Shown: one piece after another, positions 40,682-50,627 of the stretch | Numbering within the stretch: position 1 is the stretch's first letter | How the letters are laid out: every line of letters starts with the position of its first letter | From: Arachidicoccus ginsenosidivorans | Lineage (GTDB): Bacteria; Bacteroidota; Bacteroidia; Chitinophagales; Chitinophagaceae | DNA length: 64,000 nt | Assembly (NCBI RefSeq): GCF_007971385.1 | Contig: NZ_CP042434.1 | Coordinates: 248,001-312,000, forward strand | Direction: 5' to 3' | Program-made: the position numbers and the translations under genes | Notes under the pieces: generated by a model | Told to the model about the DNA's origin: nothing | Seen by the model: the letters and a program-made list of their open reading frames with translations, nothing else | Database searches by the model: none

Positions 40682-42105
40682 TTAGTTTTCGATTATTATT
40701 GTTCTTTTATTTTTATCAATTTTAAAATGCATTTTTGTAAACTGCAGGCCATCTAGTAATTCTTGCAAGTCAAGGTTCCGATCTATACGCCCAGTAAACC
40801 TTTCTAAATCAGTTTCACCCTGTTTATTTAAAAAGGAGCCACTAAAGGCGATATCAACATCGTACCACCTTGAAAGCTGTCGCATAATTTCTTTGACATT
40901 CGCGTTGTGAAAGGCAAAAAATCCAGATTTCCAGGCCAATATCTGATTTAAATCCGCCTTATAGACGGACATTTCTCCATGACTTGTTTTAGCTAATTGT
41001 CCCGGAACCAGCTTTATCATTTTTATTCCACTCGAAATATTTACGGAACCTTCCACCAGCGCAGTTTTGGTTACCGATTCATCACTATAAGCCTTAACAT
41101 TAAATTTCGTTCCTATATCTTCTATCAATTGATCTTTGACCTTTACCTGAAAGGGATGTTGCTCATTATGCTTTACCTCAAAATAAGCTTCTCCGCTTAA
41201 TTCTACAGTCCGGTTGTCTTTATCAAAGACGGTGGGAAAGCGTAGGCTACTAGAAGCATTGAGCCAAACTTTGGTTCCGTCAGGCAATTCTATCTGAAAT
41301 TGTCGGCCCCTAGGTGTGTTTAACGTATTATAAAGTACCTGGGCGCCGGCAGTACTCACATTTGTAAATTTAGCAGCATCTTTATTTTGTAAAATTGAAA
41401 GCCCTCCTATATGCAAATGATTCTTATGCCCATTACCTAAAGCGACTTTTGCCCCACTACTTAGTGTAAGGATAGCACCAGAGGAACCGGGAACAATCGG
41501 TGTGATTCTATGGTAAGTGGGCAGAGTATCAGCCGTATTGGAAGGCATCTTGTTTTTTTGAGCTGAATGATTACAAAACTACCCAAGCCAATTAATAGGG
41601 CAATAACTGCTGCACTGAGACCATGCTTTTGCCAAAAGGCAAAGGAGAAATGAACCGATAATTTGTGGTCCTTCTTTTTTCCTGTATTTGAATCTTGCGA
41701 TCCCATCTCACCTGCCTGTTGGTCCAAATTATTTTGCTCGTTAGGATCATTCAACTCACTGCTTGTCAACGACGTCTGCGAATTGTTAGCTGGTCTTACC
41801 AGACCACGAGATTTATGTAAGGCGTTCAATTTCTGTAAAAAGCGTTGTAAGGCTTCCTCCTTAAAGGCATCTGAAAGGCTTTCAATGTCAATATCCTCCT
41901 TTTCTAAGGCAGATAACTCCAAATCCATTTGCTTATCAAGGGCTTCCAGACACAAAGGTTCCTGCAGGCCAAGTTCCAGCAATTCCAATTCTGCTGCACT
42001 TAAAGGTGCCCCTTGGTTATAGCGAATAACTAATTCAATTAATAAATGAATTTCTTCGGCCCCCATCAATTTTAAAAATATTTCGTTATTAACGACAGAT
42101 GTCAT
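40682..42105 (-). CDS. FecR family anti-sigma factor (frameshifted)
   Basis: An inner-membrane anti-sigma factor of about 474 residues. The cytoplasmic N-terminal part (to about residue 165) is unusually long and rich in Leu, Glu and Asn/Gln. One membrane helix follows (AAVIALLIGLGSFVIIQL), then a periplasmic FecR domain (RGRQFQIELPDGTKVWLN, SGEAYFEVKHNEQHPFQV) and a DUF4974 C-terminus ending FKIDKNKRTIIIEN. The frame breaks in the T7 run at 41553-41559. One more base joins QLKK to NKMPSNTADTLPTYHRI. It would hold the adjacent sigma factor until the SusC STN domain signals. Confidence 0.88.
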
Positions 42106-42157
42106 TTAAATAGACGAATGGTTGTTAAAAAAGGATAGGTGCAATTATGACTTTTTT

Positions 42158-42760
42158 TTAAAAAAAGAGGGAAAAAAAGAAAATAAATAAAAAAAGTTCA
42201 CTTTCATGGTTTTTCAAAAAACGGCTTAGCGCTTGAAATGCCGCTGCCGCATGCCACTTTACCGTAGGCATGGATACTTCCATTTCCTGGGCAATTTTAG
42301 CGTATGACCAACCTCTTTCTTTACTAAGGGTGTAAACCCTACGTTGTTGGGGAGATAGATGATTAATCGCTGCTGATAAAATGGCTTCTCTGCCTACACG
42401 TAAGCTCAATTCTGTATTTTGCAGTACGCTGGGCTCCACACCTTGTTGAACTTCACAAAGCTGTTGTTGGTATTTTTTATAAAGTACTTGCCTCCTGATT
42501 AAATCAATGAGCTCATTTTTTACGCTCCGATGTAAATAGGATGCAATATTATTGATGTGTTTTAATGTCTCTTTTTTTTCCCAGCATTTTAAAAAAACCT
42601 GTTGGATAGCATCCTCAGCCTGACAACGATCTTTGGTATATTTTAGGGCAAAAATGAATAATTTAGGAAAGTAGAGTTCAAACAGGCGCCCAAAAGCCAT
42701 TGCGTCACCATTACTGGCGGCGTACCATAATTCAATTTCAGGAACTGTTTGTTGCTTCAT
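42158..42760 (-). CDS. ECF RNA polymerase sigma-70 factor (Bacteroidetes FecI-like)
   Basis: A 200-residue ECF sigma factor. Region 2 is seen in AFGRLFELYFPKLFIFALKY and DAIQQVFLKCWEKKE. Region 4 helix-turn-helix is in INHLSPQQRRVYTLSKERGWSYAKIAQEMEVS. It heads the anti-sigma/SusC/SusD/phospholipase order and probably drives it. The C-terminus ends in a phenylalanine-rich hydrophobic tail (LFLFIFFFSLFF) encoded by poly-A/T runs. This may be real or a result of a base lost in those runs. Confidence 0.9.
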   Translation of the reverse strand: MKQQTVPEIELWYAASNGDAMAFGRLFELYFPKLFIFALKYTKDRCQAEDAIQQVFLKCWEKKETLKHINNIASYLHRSVKNELIDLIRRQVLYKKYQQQLCEVQQGVEPSVLQNTELSLRVGREAILSAAINHLSPQQRRVYTLSKERGWSYAKIAQEMEVSMPTVKWHAAAAFQALSRFLKNHESELFLFIFFFSLFF

Positions 42761-43167
42761 TAGGATAAACCAAAAGTGTTAACGTAAAATTAAGTAAAAA
42801 GAATCAAATTGACTTCAGTTGAAAATCATGCAACCGTTTGCTCTACTGCTATCCTATTCATTATCATCAAAATATTTTGTTTGTTTTTATTCATTCACTT
42901 GTCATAGACAAGCCACATATTATCAATAAGGATAATACTATCCATATTTTATTTACTATTTTCAATAGTGATGTCGTGATTATTTTCCATTGTCAATACA
43001 CCTCTGCAGCTTTTTTAAAATGGTACAATCAAGGTATAAACCTCCATAAAAATAATTGTGCAGAAAACTTAGAATATTTTATTTCCTGCCCCTAATTTGA
43101 TTTAACAACTATTCTTTTGTTTGGCATAGTCATTGAAATTATACCCCTATAAATAAAAACAACCTTT
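42761..43167. other. AT-rich intergenic region
   Basis: About 400 bp of very AT-rich sequence between the sigma factor and a + strand lipoprotein gene. It must hold both promoters, but no convincing box was found. An 85-codon open frame here has no recognisable protein character. Confidence 0.5.
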
Positions 43168-43554
43168 ATGAAAAACAAATTCAAAATTCTGGGGCTGATG
43201 TGTATGGCTCTACTGGCTATTTCGGTGTTTACCATTTCTTGTAGTAAGGATGATGATCCCGCCGATAATGACTTTTTTATCGGTACATATAATGGGGACA
43301 TCAGTTATCAAGGTGATGGCCAAACCATTACAGATGATGACGGTAAACTTACGGTGGTCAAAGTAGGCTCCTCCTATAGCTTCAAATTTGGCAGTGGGAT
43401 TCCAGACATTAATAATGTAAAATTTGAGAAAAAGGATGACAACACGTATGTAAGTATTGGTTCAGGCGTTACAGGTATTACCATTACAGCCAGTACCTTA
43501 AAAATGCTGGTATCCAATGATGATGGAACATGGACAGCAGATTGTAGCAGATAA
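43168..43554 (+). CDS. Small lipoprotein, function unknown
   Basis: 128 residues with a signal peptide and lipobox AISVFTISC (cysteine near residue 25), then an acidic SKDDDPADND linker. A short beta-rich domain (GTYNGDISYQGDGQTITDDDG, ITITASTLKM) ends in TADCSR. The acidic linker is usual for Bacteroidota surface lipoproteins. The domain resembles small calycin- or lipocalin-like lipoproteins, but I cannot assign a family. It is a single gene with its own terminator. Confidence 0.7.
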   Translation: MKNKFKILGLMCMALLAISVFTISCSKDDDPADNDFFIGTYNGDISYQGDGQTITDDDGKLTVVKVGSSYSFKFGSGIPDINNVKFEKKDDNTYVSIGSGVTGITITASTLKMLVSNDDGTWTADCSR

Positions 43555-43600
43555 CGCTGTTGATACTACCCGTTATTTGTATAATAACCCTTAAACCTTT

Positions 43601-43657
43601 AATGGCCAGGAAAGTATAAAACTTTAAAAAAGAGTTTTTACTCTCCGGCCATTTTTT
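43601..43657 (+). terminator. Terminator after the lipoprotein gene
   Basis: AATGGCC (43601-43607) pairs with GGCCATT (43647-43653), with weaker inner pairing, and the stem runs into a T6 tract. Confidence 0.7.
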
Positions 43658-43813
43658 ATTATAATCTGCACAGGACTTTGATATTCAATTGCCACAACTT
43701 GGGGTATTATAGGGACAGGGGCACCCTTTATAATTTCCAGCCAGTCCATCCATCTTTTACTTTAAAAAAAATTTTGGCAGTAATTTAAATTCCCTTAACA
43801 TTGTTATGATAAT

Positions 43814-43833
43814 TACTTTCGGGAACGTTCTCG
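43814..43833 (+). promoter_or_regulatory. Putative promoter -7 box with overlapping operator palindrome
   Basis: TACTTTCG (43814-43821) is one base from the TAnnTTTG consensus. CGGGAACGTTCTCG (43820-43833) is a 14-bp near-perfect palindrome with one mismatched pair, centred on AACGTT. Central-CG palindromes of this kind are typical of LacI-family operators. Its place at the expected transcription start, 36 bp before the amylase-family gene, suggests repression. Confidence 0.45.
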
Positions 43834-43868
43834 TAAAATAAAACTACCATAACCCACAACATTAGATT

Positions 43869-46800
43869 ATGAAAAGGATTGTTTTTGTGTTACTCATACT
43901 TGCTTGCACTTCCGCCAGTGCCCAGCTATTACAAACGACTCCTAGATTTATTCAAGAATCAACATCTTTACCGATTCAAATAATCCTAAATCCCAATATG
44001 GGTAATCAAGGATTGGCAGGATATACCGGCGCAGTATATATCCACCTTGGCGTAATAACAAATAAAAGTGCTGGCGCCAGTGATTGGAAATATGTTCATT
44101 CCACATGGGGGGTGCCAGATCCAGCCTATCTTTGTGATAAACTCAATGATGGCAATTGGTCTTTTTCCATCAAGGGCGGTTTGCGTTCATTCTTTGGTAT
44201 TACAGACACCAGTGAACATATTATTAAAATATGCAGCTTATTCAGAAATACAGACGGAACGCTTAAAGCAGCCAATCGTGATGGTACTGATATGTACCTT
44301 TTAGTTTATCAAGATGCATTACAAGTAAGAATAGATTATCCTGTTTGGGACCCCACCTACATTCCAACATATTCGATTACTAATTTGCATCCGGGTGACA
44401 GTATTAATGTGGTGGGCTATGCAAGCCGAAAGGCCAATATGACACTTTCACTAAACGGCAATACTGTCAAAACAATATTTGACTCCATAATCGAACAAAA
44501 AATCCCGATAACTGATTTGGGTGCTCAACATATCACTTTAAAAGCATCTTTGGGAGACCAAAACACCAGCCAACAACTCAAATTTTCAACAATAGGGCTA
44601 ACTGATACCTTAGATTTACCTCCAGGCGTTAGTCAAGGAATTAATTATGACTCGACCGACCCCACAAAGACGACCTTGGTACTTTATGCTCCTCAAAAGA
44701 AAAATATATATGTAATAGGCGATTTCAACAACTGGACAAAAGGGCAAGAAGCTTATCAAATGCACATTACACCTGACGGTCAGTACTTTTGGTGCACAAT
44801 ACAGCATTTAGAAAACGCTAAACAATACGCCTACCAATATATAATAGACGACAGTCTGATTGTAGCGGATTATAATGCGCATCTTATTTTGGATAAAACC
44901 AACGACCCTTATATCGACAAGGCAACTTATCCAGACCTACCGACTTTCCCAGTCAAAGCAACAGGAGAACTAGTTAGTGTACTGCAAACCGGCCAACCTG
45001 CCTATAAGTGGAAAACCATGAATTTTTCCAGGCCAAAGGCCAGCGATCTTAGAATTTATGAATTACTGGTTCGGGATTTTACAAAAGCACATAACTGGCA
45101 ATCTCTTACGGACAGCCTGCAATATTTGCAAAATTTGGGGATTAATGCTATAGAACTCATGCCATTTAATGAATTTGAAGGAAATTCCAGTTGGGGTTAT
45201 AACCCGGATTTTTATTTTGCGCCTGACAAGTTTTATGGCCCAGCGACCAGCCTCAAAGTATTTATTGACAGCTGCCACGCCAAAGGAATTGCGGTAATCA
45301 TGGACATGGTGTTAAACCATAGCTTTGGCCAGTCACCAATGGTTCAAATGTATTTTGATACAAGAAAAAACCGACCAGCAAACAATAATCCTTGGTTTAA
45401 CCCTGTTGCTAAACACGCCTATAATGTGGGTTTCGATTTAAACCACGAAAGTGAAGCTACCAACCTTTTTACAAAAAGAGTTATGACTTATTGGTTGACC
45501 CAATATAAAATAGATGGATTTAGATTTGATCTGGCCAAGGGGTATACCCAAAAACAGACTTGCGATGAAAATGGAGAAGGCTGTGACGTTAATGCCTGGA
45601 GCGATTATGATGATTCAAGGGTTGCCATCTGGGATAAATATTATGCCACACAACAAAAAATAAGCCCAGGTAGTTATACTATATTAGAGTTCCTTGGGAA
45701 TAACCAGGAAGAAAAACATTATAGTGATGAAGGCATGTTGCTTTGGGAAAATGGCAATAGCAATTTTAATCAAGTGACAATGGGCTATCCAGATGGAAGC
45801 GACCTCTCCTCCTTTATATATTCCAACAGAGGCTGGAAGAACAACAACATGATTGTATATATGGAAAGCCATGACGAGCAAAGACTTATGTACAAAAACT
45901 TACAATATGGCAACAATAGCGGGGCATATCAAATCAACGATACAATAACAGCCCTTAATAGAAATGCCATGGCTACCGTATTATGGGCCGCCTTACCAGG
46001 ACCTAAAATGCTCTGGCAGTTCGGCGAATTAGGCTATGACTATTCCATCAATTACTGCATGGATGGATCGGGTAACGATGATTGTAAGACAGGTCCTAAA
46101 CCGACCGGTTGGTCATATTTGCAAAAACCGGCACGTGTCAATTTAAGTCAGGTTTATCAACAAATGTTTTTACTCCGGCAAACCTATCCAATGGTATTTA
46201 ATAAAGGCACTATAGACCCTAATTCAGTTTTAAAACAAACGGACACAAACTTAAAAACACTCCTTCTTAAAAACGACAGTATTGATATAGCCGTGATCAT
46301 CAATTTTGGCGTTTCAAATACTTCTGTTTCCATCAGTTTACCCGATACCGGTTATTGGTTGCCATTTATTTTGAACGCTGAAAACAAAATAGGCTTTGTC
46401 AATAAAAATAAGGCATTTATACTCCAGCATATGGATACCACTTTTTCGCTTCCAGCCGGTGCTTTTCGCGTATTTATACACCCAAAAAGAAAATTAAATC
46501 CAGCTTCCTGGCTTACTAATATTACAATCATGCCTCAATCTTCCAAAAATATTATTCGTTGGACCTCGCCAAGCTCAGATGACAGCACACAATATATAAT
46601 AGAAAAAGCATCATCCGGTGATAAGTATATTCCATTGGGGATAGTGCAGGGAAGCATATCTAATCATGAATATCTTTATACAGATAACAACCCATCAACT
46701 TCCTCCACAGGTAGCATTAACTACCGCATTGTAGTCATTAATCAGCATGGAATCACACAAGGTACTGGCAAAACACAAATAAATCCAACGCGCACTTCAA

Positions 46801-47033
46801 AACGCATGTCTGTCTACCCTAACCCAAGTGCAAATATTTTTCATATATCGATAATAGATAACAAAACGGAAGTACCCTATACAATTTACAACCAAATAGG
46901 TAAAACGGTTACCAAAGGCAGTTTATCCTCCACAGGTGGAGATATAAATCTAAGTCAATTAAACACAGGTATTTATTTTATGAAAGTCAAGATAGAAAAT
47001 AAAGCTTATCTGACAAAATTATTAAAGAAATGA
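43869..47033 (+). CDS. Secreted alpha-amylase family (GH13) enzyme with T9SS sorting domain
   Basis: 1,054 residues. In order: signal peptide (MKRIVFVLLILACTSASAQ); an N-terminal beta region; a CBM48-like domain (VIGDFNNWTKG near residue 280); and a GH13 barrel. The four GH13 conserved regions are present: DMVLNHSF near residue 478, DGFRFDLAKG near 551 with the nucleophile Asp, ILEFLG near 605 with the acid/base Glu, and MESHDEQR near 665. A beta domain and a type A T9SS tail (YPNPSANIFHIS to the end) follow. It probably hydrolyses starch- or glycogen-like glucans outside the cell and is exported by Sec then T9SS. The base composition is AT-richer than the housekeeping genes. Confidence 0.9.
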   Translation: MKRIVFVLLILACTSASAQLLQTTPRFIQESTSLPIQIILNPNMGNQGLAGYTGAVYIHLGVITNKSAGASDWKYVHSTWGVPDPAYLCDKLNDGNWSFSIKGGLRSFFGITDTSEHIIKICSLFRNTDGTLKAANRDGTDMYLLVYQDALQVRIDYPVWDPTYIPTYSITNLHPGDSINVVGYASRKANMTLSLNGNTVKTIFDSIIEQKIPITDLGAQHITLKASLGDQNTSQQLKFSTIGLTDTLDLPPGVSQGINYDSTDPTKTTLVLYAPQKKNIYVIGDFNNWTKGQEAYQMHITPDGQYFWCTIQHLENAKQYAYQYIIDDSLIVADYNAHLILDKTNDPYIDKATYPDLPTFPVKATGELVSVLQTGQPAYKWKTMNFSRPKASDLRIYELLVRDFTKAHNWQSLTDSLQYLQNLGINAIELMPFNEFEGNSSWGYNPDFYFAPDKFYGPATSLKVFIDSCHAKGIAVIMDMVLNHSFGQSPMVQMYFDTRKNRPANNNPWFNPVAKHAYNVGFDLNHESEATNLFTKRVMTYWLTQYKIDGFRFDLAKGYTQKQTCDENGEGCDVNAWSDYDDSRVAIWDKYYATQQKISPGSYTILEFLGNNQEEKHYSDEGMLLWENGNSNFNQVTMGYPDGSDLSSFIYSNRGWKNNNMIVYMESHDEQRLMYKNLQYGNNSGAYQINDTITALNRNAMATVLWAALPGPKMLWQFGELGYDYSINYCMDGSGNDDCKTGPKPTGWSYLQKPARVNLSQVYQQMFLLRQTYPMVFNKGTIDPNSVLKQTDTNLKTLLLKNDSIDIAVIINFGVSNTSVSISLPDTGYWLPFILNAENKIGFVNKNKAFILQHMDTTFSLPAGAFRVFIHPKRKLNPASWLTNITIMPQSSKNIIRWTSPSSDDSTQYIIEKASSGDKYIPLGIVQGSISNHEYLYTDNNPSTSSTGSINYRIVVINQHGITQGTGKTQINPTRTSKRMSVYPNPSANIFHISIIDNKTEVPYTIYNQIGKTVTKGSLSSTGGDINLSQLNTGIYFMKVKIENKAYLTKLLKK

Positions 47034-47092
47034 CCATTTTGTTTAAATGAACAGCTGGTTGGTTCAATTGGATTATTTATCTTTACCAGACC

Positions 47093-47485
47093 ATGATAGA
47101 AGTTACCTGCGCAGTTATAGAAAAAATCTTAAATGAGACAAGTTGCTTTTTGGTCTGTCAAAGATCAGAGAACATGCGTTTGCCTCTTAAATGGGAGTTT
47201 CCAGGTGGTAAATTAGAACCAGGAGAAACCAAAGAAGACTGTCTAACCAGGGAAATCAATGAAGAATTAGGAATTAAAATAGAAGTAAATGACCCATTAA
47301 CACCGGTTACGCACCAATACAACTTTGGTAAAATCACATTGTTTCCTTTCCTCTGCACCATAAAATCAGGTCAGATTAAATTGACTGAACACATTAATTA
47401 TGTCTGGCAACCAATATCGTTACTAACCGAATTGGATTTCGCACCCGCCGATTTACCCATCGTACAAGAATTAAAAAATAGATGA
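47093..47485 (+). CDS. NUDIX (deoxy)nucleoside triphosphate pyrophosphohydrolase, MutT-like
   Basis: A 130-residue NUDIX hydrolase. The Nudix box is complete: GGKLEPGETKEDCLTREINE, continuing ELGI, near residues 38-60. WEFPGG before it and the short length match MutT/CTP-pyrophosphohydrolase-like enzymes that clean up oxidised or abnormal nucleotides. Its stop codon overlaps the start of the helicase gene (ATGA at 47482-47485), so translation is probably coupled. That tight link suggests it works with the helicase rather than as a general house-cleaning enzyme. Confidence 0.9.
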   Translation: MIEVTCAVIEKILNETSCFLVCQRSENMRLPLKWEFPGGKLEPGETKEDCLTREINEELGIKIEVNDPLTPVTHQYNFGKITLFPFLCTIKSGQIKLTEHINYVWQPISLLTELDFAPADLPIVQELKNR

Positions 47486-50400
47486 ATACAGGAATTTATG
47501 AATCATTAATCACGCTGCAGTTAAAGGAAAAAATCGCTCAACTCGATCCTCAAAGGTATTATGTAGCCGATGGCAAATACCTGGACGCTGGAGAAGCTGT
47601 TCATTATTTAAGCCAACACTTGGCCAAGGCCATTCAAACAGCATTCAATTTGATTGCAGAAAAAGATAAAAATCTACAAGTTCAAAAGCAAATTGAGGTG
47701 GCCAATAAGCTTTTAACCTATCTGATGCAACAAATTGAATCCTACCATGTTCAGGAAGATCTGATTGCCACAGAAGGTAAAATATTACAAGGTGTAGTCG
47801 ACAAACTAAACACCGACTATACAGACATATCAACTTATTTAAAAGAAATCACGCCACTTTCCCGTCTTACGCAAAGCGAATTGTTCACAGGGGGAAACGT
47901 TGGTCTATCCTTGGATGGAGAACTAAAAAAAGAAATTCGTTCTTCTGATAAAATCGACTTGTTGGTGTCGTTTATCAAATGGAAGGCAATTGTAATCCTC
48001 AGAGATGCCCTACAGGAATTCACACAAAAAGGTGGGCATTTAAGAGTAATAACCACTACTTATATGGGCGCTACGGACGCCAGAGCCTTAGAGGAGCTGA
48101 TCAAATTAAAAAACACAACGGTTAAAGTGTCCTATAACAATGCAAACGAAAGATTACATGCCAAGGCCTATTTGTTTTACAGAAAAACGGGATTCCATAC
48201 GGGTTATATTGGATCTTCTAACTTCTCCAGATCAGCACTTACAGATGGGCTGGAATGGAATGTAAAAATTACGACCGCAGAGATTCCTCACATTATCGAC
48301 AAGTTCCAAAAGACCTTTGAATCCTACTGGAATAATGACGAATTTGAAGCGTTTAATGAAGGAAAATTGAAAAACTGAATCAGGCCCTTAAGCAAAATAA
48401 TACCATTAAGCAATTAGAGCAAATTGCTTATTTTTTCGATTTACACCCTTATCATTACCAAAAAGAAATCCTGGAAAAATTACATGTAGAAAGATCAGTA
48501 CACCATTCATTCAAAAATCTTGTCGTTGCAGCTACTGGTACAGGCAAAACCATGGTGGCAGCATTTGATTTTAAAAGTTATTTAATAACCAATCCAGGTG
48601 CGCGGCTTCTATTTGTCGCACATAGAATCGAAATAATTACCGAAGCACTTCATACATTTAGAAATGTATTAAAGGACCAGAATTTTGGAACGCTTTTAGG
48701 TAACGGAGAAAATCCATTCAATAAAACAAATGTATTCGCAACGATACAGTCGCTTACAAGTAGTGACCTTGCTCAATATGCCTCCAATGATTATTATGAT
48801 TACATCATTGTGGATGAAGTTCATCATAGCAAAGCATCAACTTACCAAAGGGTGATGAAGTATTTCACCCCAAAAATCCTATTAGGGCTTACAGCGACAC
48901 CAGAAAGAATGGATGGAGTTAGTATTTTACCAGATTTTAATCATCGGATCGCCGCTGAAATAAGATTACCTGATGCGCTCAATAAAGGTTTATTATGCCC
49001 GTTTCAGTATTTTGGCATAACTGATCAATTAGACTATAGCCATGTTAGTTGGAAAAGTGGGCATTATGATACGCAGGAACTTACAAATCTTTACACAGGT
49101 AATGACTTAAGAGTCGTTTCCATTTTACAGAATATAAGAACCTATTGCAAAGATATTGATAACGTAAGCGCTCTTGGCTTTTGTATAAGCATAGAACATG
49201 CAAAGTACATGCAACAAAAATTTGAACGTGCAGGCCTAAAATCGGCATATCTGGTCAGCGAAAACAGTCATCACCGCAAGGAGATCATTCACGAATTTAA
49301 AACAAGAAAAATAAACTACCTATTCGTCGTAGATATATTTAACGAAGGGATAGATATTCCACAAATAGACACCTTGCTCTTTTTAAGGCCAACTGAGAGT
49401 CTTACGATATTTTTGCAGCAATTAGGACGGGGCTTAAGATTAAATGAAGGTAAAAACATTTTAACGGTTTTAGATTTTGTAGGCCAAGCCAGAGACGAAT
49501 ACGATTTTGAAAATAAATTTCGAGGTTTAATTGGGAAAACACAAACACCAATCTTAAAGGAGATTGAAATGGATTTCCCACATTTGCCATTAGGATGCGC
49601 CATTATACTTGAAAGGAAGGCAAAAGAATATATCCTGGAAAATATCCGCAAGGCAACCCAGCTATCCAAAAGAGCACTTATTAGAAAAATTCAAAATTAC
49701 AGCAGTATTACAGATTTACCATTGACCTTAGAAAATTTTCTAAAGGTTTATAATCTGAGTTTAAAGCAAGTTTATCAAAACTATCTATTTTCTGAATTAA
49801 AAGCCATGGCATTTGGCGAGATATTGGAGCAAACAAATTTACGACGTGTAAAGACAATACTTTGTTCTAAATGGCTCGTTACAGACGCCCTTCATTATTT
49901 TAGATTTATTCAGGCATTATTGGCTGTTGATTGTGATTTGGACCAACTAGAAAAAACGGCTGAAAACAAAAGCCTGGGATTAATATTATATTATGATTTC
50001 TATTCTCAACCACCAATAAATAATTTGACCAAAGGAATTATGGCAATTAATGAAAATAAAAATTTACTTCCCGAAATAAAGGAATATGTTAAAATAAAAA
50101 TAGATCAAATTACTTTTGAGGAATATCCATGTGTAGATTTGGGATTTTCAATGCCTTTAAAAATTCATGCCCGCTATACCAGAGAACAAATTTTAGTGAG
50201 TATGCAATTAAGTACTGCCCAGACAAAAAGTTCAAACAGAGAGGGGGTTGCATTAAACAAAAGCTATAACACTGAAGCTTTATTTATTAATCTCAAAAAA
50301 ACTGATGAAGAATTCTCACCTACGACCATGTATGATGATTATGCAATCAATGAGGTTAAATTTCACTGGCAGTCTCAAAACCAGACCTCCCCTGAAAGCA

Positions 50401-50627
50401 GCAAAGGCCTTTCCTACATCAATCAAAAAAAAGAGAATAAGAAGATCCTGCTATTTATCAGGGAAAGTAAAAAGGACAGTGATGGCAACACGCAAGGATA
50501 TGTTTTCCTTGGTCCTGCACATTTTGAATCATTTTATGGCAGCAAACCCATGTCTATAACCTGGCAATTAGACAATAATATACCAGAATACTTATGGACA
50601 GAATCAGCTAAAATGAGAACTGGTTAA
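47482..50627 (+). CDS. PLD-nuclease / superfamily II helicase / DUF3427 protein (frameshifted)
   Basis: About 1,048 residues after repair. An N-terminal helical region (1-145) is followed by a phospholipase D-type nuclease domain with LHAKAYLFY and GYIGSSNFSRSAL (about residues 225-250). The helicase core has Walker A ATGTGKT, DEVHH, LTATPERMDG and the arginine-finger motif QQLGRGLRLNEG. The C-terminal DUF3427 domain includes FINLKKTDEEFSPTTMYDDY and ends near WTESAKMRTG. The frame breaks at an A4 run (48363-48366). One more A gives EGKIEKLNQALKQ. The architecture is common in genomic islands and suggests DNA restriction or repair. Confidence 0.88.

Noticed and set aside
42838..43095. 85-codon ORF in the AT-rich gap
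   Set aside because: Isoleucine-, histidine- and phenylalanine-rich sequence without any domain. It is probably an accident of AT-rich DNA.
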